From NCBI GenBank assembly GCA_030632225.1, contig DAOVVF010000007.1:1-10999 (forward strand): a stretch of 10,999 bases of DNA, in the 5' to 3' direction. The stretch is from Candidatus Parcubacteria bacterium (GTDB lineage Bacteria > Patescibacteriota > Patescibacteriia > UBA1558 > GWA2-36-10). The translations under genes were made by a program, and so were the position numbers. Under the pieces are notes generated by a model. The model made no database searches. It saw nothing but the letters and a program-made list of their open reading frames with translations, and was not told the DNA's origin. Positions 1 to 4,864 of this stretch are shown here, piece by piece; position 1 is the first letter of the stretch, and each line of letters opens with the position of its first letter.

Positions 1-111
1 AACTCTTTTATCTTCAGCTAAAACTATATCTACTTCTTTGATAATACGTAGAGCTCTTAAACTTAAATCTTCTAAATTACCTATCGGCGTAGCAACAATG
101 TATAGTTTCAT
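1..111 (-). CDS. rsmI: 16S rRNA (cytidine-1402-2'-O)-methyltransferase RsmI, N-terminal 37 codons (cut by window edge)
   Basis: RsmI methylates the ribose 2'-O of C1402 in the decoding centre of 16S rRNA, using S-adenosylmethionine. The reverse strand from the ATG at 111 reads [20 protein letters not shown] and continues through [18 protein letters not shown], the typical start of this SPOUT-unrelated tetrapyrrole-methylase-fold family ([14 protein letters not shown]..RA, then AEDTR). Only the first 37 residues are inside the window; the rest lies to the left. The conserved AEDTR motif reads AEDKR here. The start lies five bases after the stop of the AI-2E-family gene and has no Shine-Dalgarno, so it is probably the last visible cistron of the glyQS operon. 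Family assignment is firm despite the short piece, because the first 20 residues are diagnostic. Confidence 0.9.
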   Translation of the reverse strand, partial: MKLYIVATPIGNLEDLSLRALRIIKEVDIVLAEDKRV

Positions 112-116
112 TTAAA

Positions 117-1133
117 TTATTTTGATTTATTCATTACACTTTGAACATAGACAGAGATAGCTGTCGCTATTGGTACGGCTAGTAATGCCCCTATGACTCC
201 TCCTAAACGAGCTCCAGCAAAGATACTAAGGATTACTATCATTGGATTCAAACCTGTGCTCTTGCCCATGACTTTAGGGACTATCAAACTATTTTCTAAT
301 TGCTGGATCACTAAATAGACTGCAGCCACAATAATAGCCATAGTTAAACCCTGAGAAGAAGCAAAGAAGATAGCAGGTACAGCTGAAATCCAAGGACCTA
401 TAAATGGAACTATTTCAAAGATACCAGCTATTAGAGCTAATAGTAAGGCATACTTAACACCCAAAATACTTAAAGCCGCATAAACTAAACAGAAGATTAT
501 AAAGGAAAGAATTAATTGTCCTCTTAGCCAGTAACCCATTCTTTTCTGAATCTGACCAACCAGATTAACTACATGAGCTCGATGCTTACCAGGGACAATA
601 CTATTAAAGAAGCGTCTAACTGCATCTTCTTGTACAGTCAGATAAAAAGTAACAACTAGCACACCTAAGAGGCCAATAATACCACCAAAAATAGAACTTA
701 GCACAGAAAAGATACTAGAAGTAGCTGAAGTTACTCCTTTAGTAATACTAGCTAAATTACTGCCAATAGTCTGAGTAGAAGCAATATCATTAATATTGCC
801 TCCCCAAGCTTGGATACCATAATTAACTCTAGTATAGAATTCTGGAAAAGCTCTGGCTATATCTCCAATCTGCTTAACTATCGGTCCAGTTAAGAGGTAA
901 ATAGAACCGCCAACTACAATAAAGAAGATAACATAAACTCCAATAATACTCAGGGAACGGGGTATTTTTTTACGCTGCAGCCAATCAACTAAAGGATCAA
1001 AAGCTGAAGAAAGTATTATAGCTATGAAAAACAAAGCTAATACATCTCTGATTAGAATGACAAATCCGATTAATAATAAAATTAATATTATTCGGAAGAT
1101 TGTACCAGTTGAAATAGTAATGTTAGTAGACAT
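117..1133 (-). CDS. AI-2E family transporter (PerM/YdiK-type membrane protein)
   Basis: 338 residues, normal length for the AI-2E_transport family (PF01594), polytopic inner-membrane proteins whose members have been linked to autoinducer export, ion antiport or permease roles; the substrate cannot be read from sequence. Hydrophobic segments are at about residues 12-28, 30-46, 60-82, 140-165, 204-222, 227-253, 262-280 and 296-330, with a soluble stretch near 85-135 as usual. Family landmarks are the E-(I/V)-P-(Y/F)-IGP motif at 240-247 and the C-terminal GLNPMIVILSIFAGARLGG stretch at 294-312. The ATG at 1133 lies four bases after the stop of the M16 peptidase gene; the AT-rich leader has no Shine-Dalgarno, so it is likely co-transcribed and perhaps translationally coupled. 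Family call is secure; function is not. Confidence 0.92.
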   Translation of the reverse strand: MSTNITISTGTIFRIILILLLIGFVILIRDVLALFFIAIILSSAFDPLVDWLQRKKIPRSLSIIGVYVIFFIVVGGSIYLLTGPIVKQIGDIARAFPEFYTRVNYGIQAWGGNINDIASTQTIGSNLASITKGVTSATSSIFSVLSSIFGGIIGLLGVLVVTFYLTVQEDAVRRFFNSIVPGKHRAHVVNLVGQIQKRMGYWLRGQLILSFIIFCLVYAALSILGVKYALLLALIAGIFEIVPFIGPWISAVPAIFFASSQGLTMAIIVAAVYLVIQQLENSLIVPKVMGKSTGLNPMIVILSIFAGARLGGVIGALLAVPIATAISVYVQSVMNKSK

Positions 1134-1137
1134 AATT

Positions 1138-2412
1138 TTATTTTTTATTTTTTAAAATATCTAAAAATTTATTTTCATCTGTAAATGGTCCAATAATAGC
1201 TAAATTAGCATTTCTCCAGTTAATAACTCTCTTAGCCATATTATTTACCTGTTTTAAACTTATCTTATTCAACTCTTTTAATTTCTTATCTAAGCTTTTT
1301 ATCTTCTGGTTAAATAATTCTTGTGAAGCTAGAAAGTTTAATTCTGAATTAGTATCTTCTAGCTTAAGAATTAACCTTCCTTTTATATTAGCTTTAGCTT
1401 TTTTTAATTCATCTTTAGTAATTCCTTTGAATTTAATAATATTTAATTCTTCTTTAATAGCTGTTAAAGCTTCATATATCTTTTCCTTGTTTAATCCTGT
1501 ATGTATAACAAAAGAACTTATATCTTCGTAACCATGACTGCTTGTCTTTATAAAATAACAAAGTCCTTTCTTTTCTCTGATCTTTAAAAACAATCTAGAA
1601 CTCATTGTCCCACCTAGAATATTACCTAGCACCTGACTAATCAAGAATCTAGGATTAGTACTAGCTATATTCTTAAAACCTAACATCAACTGTACTTGTT
1701 CTAAATCTCTTTTAATAACATCAATATTAGGTTCTAACTGATCTCTTTTTAACAAAGGCTTTATCTTTAATCTAGCTTTAGCTCTTTTAACTGGAAAATG
1801 TTCATTAATTAAATCTACAGCCTGTTTGTTCTTGAACTTACCACCAACTAAGAAAATAGCATTACCATTGTAATAGTACTTCTTGTAGTAGTTGTACAAA
1901 GATTGTCTGCTGATGTTCTTTATATTCTCCTTTGTACCAGCAATAGATCTGCCTAAAGAAGTTTTCTGATAAGTTAGATTTTCAAAAACATCTTCAATAT
2001 GCATCAAAGGATTATCTTCATACATATTGATCTCTTCAATAATTACTCCTCTTTCTCTGTTCATCTCTACTTCATCAAACTTAGAATTATTAATTAAGTC
2101 TGATAATATCTCTACAGAAAAAGCTAGTTTACTACTGTCAGCAGTAATATAATATCCAGTATGCTCTTTACCAGTAAAGGCATTATACTCTGCACCAACA
2201 CCATCTAATTCTCTAGCAATGATAGCAGTATGAGGACGCTTAATAGTACCTTTGAACATTAGGTGTTCTAAGAAATGAGACACTCCACTATTATTCTTAG
2301 TTTCTTGACGGCTACCTATTTTGTAGAGCACTTCAAAAGTAACTGCCTTAGTTTCTTTTTTAGGCACTAGAATAATTACACTGCCGTCTTCTCGGACAAT
2401 TCTTTTAAACAT
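1138..2412 (-). CDS. M16 family zinc metallopeptidase (processing-peptidase-like)
   Basis: 424 residues, the usual size of a single-chain M16B peptidase (relatives of mitochondrial processing peptidase, Bacillus YmxG/MlpA). The inverted zinc motif HxxEH is intact at H46-F-L-E49-H50 in the context GVSHFLEHLMFKGT, and the third ligand, E126, lies 76 residues after H50 in GVIIEEINMYEDNP. The second, non-catalytic half carries the conserved SRLFLKIREKKGLCYFI block at about 272-288, which supplies the substrate-positioning Arg/Tyr of the family. So the enzyme should be an active endopeptidase working as a clam-shell dimer. No signal peptide is visible, so a cytoplasmic location is expected. Its gene is 12 bases after glyQS and four before the AI-2E-family gene. 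No Shine-Dalgarno precedes the ATG. The substrate is unknown. Confidence 0.93.
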   Translation of the reverse strand: MFKRIVREDGSVIILVPKKETKAVTFEVLYKIGSRQETKNNSGVSHFLEHLMFKGTIKRPHTAIIARELDGVGAEYNAFTGKEHTGYYITADSSKLAFSVEILSDLINNSKFDEVEMNRERGVIIEEINMYEDNPLMHIEDVFENLTYQKTSLGRSIAGTKENIKNISRQSLYNYYKKYYYNGNAIFLVGGKFKNKQAVDLINEHFPVKRAKARLKIKPLLKRDQLEPNIDVIKRDLEQVQLMLGFKNIASTNPRFLISQVLGNILGGTMSSRLFLKIREKKGLCYFIKTSSHGYEDISSFVIHTGLNKEKIYEALTAIKEELNIIKFKGITKDELKKAKANIKGRLILKLEDTNSELNFLASQELFNQKIKSLDKKLKELNKISLKQVNNMAKRVINWRNANLAIIGPFTDENKFLDILKNKK

Positions 2413-2424
2413 ATGTAAATAACA

Positions 2425-3807
2425 TTAAAATTTATCTTTAAAATATTGTTCTAATTCCGCTATAGCTACCCTGTCTTGTTTCATAGTATCTCTGTCTCTA
2501 ACAGTAACTTTTTTGTCTTCTAAAGACTCAAAATCTACTGTGACACAATAAGGAGTACCTATTTCATCCTGACGTCTATATCTTCTGCCAATAGCTTGTG
2601 TTTCATCATACATTGTTCTGTAATGACTAGCTAAAGATTTAAATACTTGTTTAGCTAATTTACTTAGATTCTCTTTCTTACTTAAAGGTAGTATTGCTAT
2701 TTTAATTGGAGCTAATCTCTTATCTAACTTAAGTACTACTTCTACATCTTTAGTACTCTTAGTAGTAGTGGTTCTACCACCCTCTATTTCTTCATAGACA
2801 TCCATTAGAAAAGCTAAGGTAGCCCTATCAACACCACCAGAGGTTTCAACAATATGAGGAATATATTCTTTATTGTTCTCGTCTCTGACTGTTAACTTAG
2901 CATTAGAATGTTTTTGATGCTGTGACAAATCCCAATCTCCTCTATCATGTATACCCTCTAGTTCTTTAAAGGTTTCATTTTTAGAAAAATCAAAATTATA
3001 CTCTATATCAACAGCTTTCTTAGCATAGTGAGCTAGTTCATCCTTACCATGATCTCTAAACTTTAAATTATTCTTGTTAACTCCTAAATCTAAATACCAA
3101 TCCATTCTTAATTTCTTCCAGTCATTAAATACTTTAGTAGTATCTTTCTTCTGAACAAAATACTGCATTTCCATTTGTTCAAACTCTCTCATTCTAAAGA
3201 TAAAATTACCTGGAGTTATTTCATTACGAAAAGCTTTACCTATCTGAGCAATACCAAAAGGTATTTTCAAACGCTGACTATCCATAACATTTAAGAAATT
3301 AGTATAGATACCTTGAGCTGTTTCTGGACGAATATATATCTGACTAGCTTTAGCTTCTACAGGACCCATGAAAGTTTTAAACATCAAGTTAAATTGTCTA
3401 ACTTCTGTTAACTGTCCACCACATTCAGGACACTTAATATCTTTCAAAGCTTTAGCATCTTTAGGGTTAAAATCAGGCTTTATACCATTTTGTTCTAAAA
3501 GATGATCAGCTCTAAATCTACCCTTACATTTCTTACAGTCTACTAGAGGGTCTGTAAAACCTTCAACATGGCCAGAGGCTTCCCAAATCTTAGGATGCAT
3601 AAGAATAGCTGAATCTAAACCAACTACATTTTCTTGAGCTACCATATAATCCCACCAGGCTTTTTTAATATTATTCTTTAACTCTACACCTAAAGGACCG
3701 TAGTCATAGATAGAATTTAATCCTCCGTAAATTTCTGATGAAGGGAAAATAAAACCACGGGTCTTAGCCAGGTTTACTACCTTATCAATTTTTCTAAGTT
3801 TTTCCAT
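2425..3807 (-). CDS. glyQS: Glycyl-tRNA synthetase, single-chain alpha2 type
   Basis: 460 residues, the normal length of the bacterial/eukaryotic-type homodimeric class II enzyme that charges tRNA-Gly; it is unrelated to the two-subunit GlyQ/GlyS enzyme of E. coli. Visible landmarks are SSEIYGGLNSIYDYGPLG (23-40), a zinc ribbon with C91/C94 and C126/C129, RPETAQGIYTNF (160-171), motif 2 with FRNEITP (193-199) and RMREFEQME (205-213), motif 3 GGVDRATLAF (324-333), and a C-terminal anticodon-binding domain from about 365 to 460. Nothing essential appears to be missing. It is the first gene of a minus-strand operon leading to the M16 peptidase, the AI-2E-family protein and rsmI. The promoter at 3834-3862 would give a leader of about 20 bases without a Shine-Dalgarno. 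Confidence 0.97.
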   Translation of the reverse strand: MEKLRKIDKVVNLAKTRGFIFPSSEIYGGLNSIYDYGPLGVELKNNIKKAWWDYMVAQENVVGLDSAILMHPKIWEASGHVEGFTDPLVDCKKCKGRFRADHLLEQNGIKPDFNPKDAKALKDIKCPECGGQLTEVRQFNLMFKTFMGPVEAKASQIYIRPETAQGIYTNFLNVMDSQRLKIPFGIAQIGKAFRNEITPGNFIFRMREFEQMEMQYFVQKKDTTKVFNDWKKLRMDWYLDLGVNKNNLKFRDHGKDELAHYAKKAVDIEYNFDFSKNETFKELEGIHDRGDWDLSQHQKHSNAKLTVRDENNKEYIPHIVETSGGVDRATLAFLMDVYEEIEGGRTTTTKSTKDVEVVLKLDKRLAPIKIAILPLSKKENLSKLAKQVFKSLASHYRTMYDETQAIGRRYRRQDEIGTPYCVTVDFESLEDKKVTVRDRDTMKQDRVAIAELEQYFKDKF

Positions 3808-3833
3808 GTTTTTTTCTAGTAATTAATGACTAA

Positions 3834-3862
3834 ATTATACCGAAATATTAGCTAAATATCAA
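3834..3862 (-). promoter_or_regulatory. Promoter of the glyQS operon
   Basis: On the reverse strand, TTGATA (3862-3857), a 17-base spacer and TATAAT (3839-3834) form a near-consensus sigma-70 promoter. The expected start of transcription is an A near 3827, about 20 bases before the glyQS ATG. The -35 box lies one base from the -35 box of the oppositely directed promoter of the small HTH gene. The 13 bases GGTATAATTTAGT around the -10 box (3841-3829) recur exactly in front of the 126-residue membrane-protein gene. Confidence 0.75.
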
Positions 3863-3863
3863 G

Positions 3864-3892
3864 TTGACTAAATATTAAATAGTTGATATAGT
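3864..3892 (+). promoter_or_regulatory. Promoter of the small HTH gene
   Basis: TTGACT (3864-3869), an exact 17-base spacer and TATAGT (3887-3892). Transcription should begin near 3899, giving a leader of about 32 bases that contains the strong Shine-Dalgarno at 3918-3925. Its -35 box abuts that of the glyQS promoter, so the two promoters probably compete for polymerase or share a regulator. Short direct repeats overlap it: CTAAATAT at 3852-3859 and 3868-3875, and AGTTGA at 3862-3867 and 3881-3886. These could be operator half-sites, although the region is AT-rich and short repeats are expected by chance. Confidence 0.72.
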
Positions 3893-3917
3893 TTGCTGTA
3901 ATCTATTTGTACACTAA

Positions 3918-3925
3918 AAAGGAGG
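3918..3925 (+). promoter_or_regulatory. Consensus Shine-Dalgarno deciding the HTH gene start
   Basis: AAAGGAGG lies six bases before the ATG at 3932. It is one of only two perfect Shine-Dalgarno sequences in the window, and it fixes the start codon. Confidence 0.88.
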
Positions 3926-3931
3926 TTAAGA

Positions 3932-4114
3932 ATGTCAGAAGATATAATCTTTAATCTGCCTGAAGCAGCTATCTATCTTAAATTACAACACCGGAGTGTA
4001 TTAAGGCTGGCCAGAGAAAAAAAGATAGTGGCTAAAAAAAGAGGCATTGGATCACACAGTTGGGAGTTTACTAAATCAGCTCTCGACAATTTTCTGGAAA
4101 AAGAACTGGACTAA
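3932..4114 (+). CDS. Small MerR/excisionase-like helix-turn-helix DNA-binding protein
   Basis: 60 residues. The whole chain matches the winged HTH_17/excisionase pattern (PF12728): NLPEAAIYLKLQHRSVLRLA (8-27) is the helix-turn-helix, KIVAKKRGIGSHSWEF (31-46) the wing with its typical K-x-G...W-x-F hairpin, and SALDNFL (49-55) the final helix. There is no effector domain, so it resembles a stand-alone excisionase-type or regulator protein. No integrase or recombinase lies nearby, which makes a transcription regulator the simpler reading. It has its own promoter and a perfect Shine-Dalgarno, and it ends just before a strong two-way terminator. It is divergent from glyQS and convergent with the 200-residue orphan. 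Control of its own promoter and of glyQS is an inference from the back-to-back promoters. The gene is certain; its targets are not. Confidence 0.85.
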   Translation: MSEDIIFNLPEAAIYLKLQHRSVLRLAREKKIVAKKRGIGSHSWEFTKSALDNFLEKELD

Positions 4115-4119
4115 AACAA

Positions 4120-4148
4120 AAGCCCCTGTAGAATTACTACAGGGGCTT
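4120..4148. terminator. Two-way intrinsic terminator between the HTH gene and the 200-residue orphan
   Basis: A perfect 12-base-pair stem, AAGCCCCTGTAG (4120-4131) with CTACAGGGGCTT (4137-4148), closes a five-base loop, AATTA. On the reverse strand it is followed by TTTTGTTTT, a good U-tract. On the plus strand the tail is the weaker ATTCTTTCC. It lies between the stops at 4114 (plus) and 4158 (minus), so it serves both convergent genes. Confidence 0.92.
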
Positions 4149-4157
4149 ATTCTTTCC

Positions 4158-4760
4158 CTATTGAATAACTGGACGAATCCGATCGTCAAAGGTTCTCTGC
4201 CTGGGATCTCTATAAAAGATCTCCAAAGCAAAATTGTAACGAACCACTGGGACAAGACCCGCTTTGGTTCGACAACCACCACAGATAGTAGCCAAGCCTT
4301 TTGAATCAAGGTGTCTTAATGACCTATCTCTCTTGTCACGGTTCTCCCAGAAATACTTGATTTCGAAAATCAAGCGTTCAAGCAGATCTATGACAATTGT
4401 GTTTTCCATATCTTTAGCTGAATGATAGGCAAATTGATTATCTGTGTTCTGATAATTCTGAACACTAATAGCATAACTACTAGCTGTATTTCTTTGAGTG
4501 CAGACAATCTCTCTTCTTGGGTCAGAAGTATCATAGCCATAGGTTCCAGAGACTTTGAAAAGTTTTGTACAAACTTCCCAGGCTTGTTCAAGAGTTAAGC
4601 CTTGAGTAATAATCAGAATTCTGACAAAGCTTTTAACAGCTTCCGGAATATAAATACCGGAAAAATCTACAGACATACCAAATACTTGTTTGTAGAAATC
4701 CTGCCAGCCAACTATTACTGATTCATGAGCTTGCTTTATCTTATCTTTAACTACTTCCAT
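4158..4760 (-). CDS. Hypothetical protein, 200 residues, orphan with one CGGC motif
   Basis: I do not recognise this family. The frame is open from a TTG at 4796, but the ATG at 4760 has AAGGAGG five bases upstream, and the predicted transcription start is near 4796, so 4760 is the start (MEVVKDKIKQAHESVIVGWQ). The protein is soluble-looking, with no signal peptide or membrane segment. It has a helical first half rich in aromatic and charged residues, a helix IDLLERLIFEIKYFWENRDK near 135-155, and a C-terminal part with the only close cysteine pair, ATICGGCRTKAGL near 167-179, followed by a beta-like VVRYNFALEIFYRDP. C-x-x-C could bind metal or be redox-active, but a second pair is absent. 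By eye, codon choice is less AT-biased (more CTG, GGC, CCG) than in neighbours such as tgt. It is monocistronic, with its own consensus promoter and terminator. Confidence 0.85.
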   Translation of the reverse strand: MEVVKDKIKQAHESVIVGWQDFYKQVFGMSVDFSGIYIPEAVKSFVRILIITQGLTLEQAWEVCTKLFKVSGTYGYDTSDPRREIVCTQRNTASSYAISVQNYQNTDNQFAYHSAKDMENTIVIDLLERLIFEIKYFWENRDKRDRSLRHLDSKGLATICGGCRTKAGLVPVVRYNFALEIFYRDPRQRTFDDRIRPVIQ

Positions 4761-4765
4761 GAGTG

Positions 4766-4772
4766 CCTCCTT
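4766..4772 (-). promoter_or_regulatory. Consensus Shine-Dalgarno fixing the orphan's start at 4760
   Basis: AAGGAGG on the reverse strand lies five bases before the ATG at 4760. It rules out the longer frame that would begin with a TTG at 4796. Confidence 0.9.
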
Positions 4773-4802
4773 GGGTTGAAAAAGTTCAATGTGCAACTAA
4801 AG

Positions 4803-4831
4803 ACTATATAATATATATAGTTTTGTGTCAA
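4803..4831 (-). promoter_or_regulatory. Consensus promoter of the 200-residue orphan
   Basis: On the reverse strand, TTGACA (4831-4826), an exact 17-base spacer and TATAGT (4808-4803) form the best sigma-70 promoter in the window. Transcription should start near 4796-4797, leaving a leader of about 36 bases. It sits directly after the terminator of the AAA+ gene, so the orphan is transcribed independently. Confidence 0.85.
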
Positions 4832-4839
4832 ATATAAAA

Positions 4840-4859
4840 ACTCCCTATTAAAGGGAGCT
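4840..4859 (-). terminator. Intrinsic terminator of the AAA+ protein gene
   Basis: On the reverse strand, CTCCCT (4857-4852), a five-base loop TTAAT and AGGGAG (4846-4841) are followed by TTTTTATATTT. The stem can extend by a G-U and an A-U pair. It begins six bases after the AAA+ stop codon (4865-4867). Confidence 0.82.
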
Positions 4860-4864
4860 ATATA

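Noticed and set aside
3852..3886. Repeats CTAAATAT and AGTTGA as an integration (att) site for the excisionase-like protein
   Set aside because: No integrase, no matching copy elsewhere in the window and no tRNA target; short repeats in AT-rich DNA are common. Operator half-sites remain possible.
4047..4591. Open frames at 4047-4304 (plus), 4076-4309 (minus) and 4388-4591 (minus)
   Set aside because: They overlap the HTH gene, terminator or orphan in other frames, lack start signals, and give low-complexity products; they are shadows.
4761..4796. Longer version of the 200-residue orphan starting with TTG at 4796
   Set aside because: The predicted transcription start is at about 4796, and a perfect Shine-Dalgarno points to the ATG at 4760.
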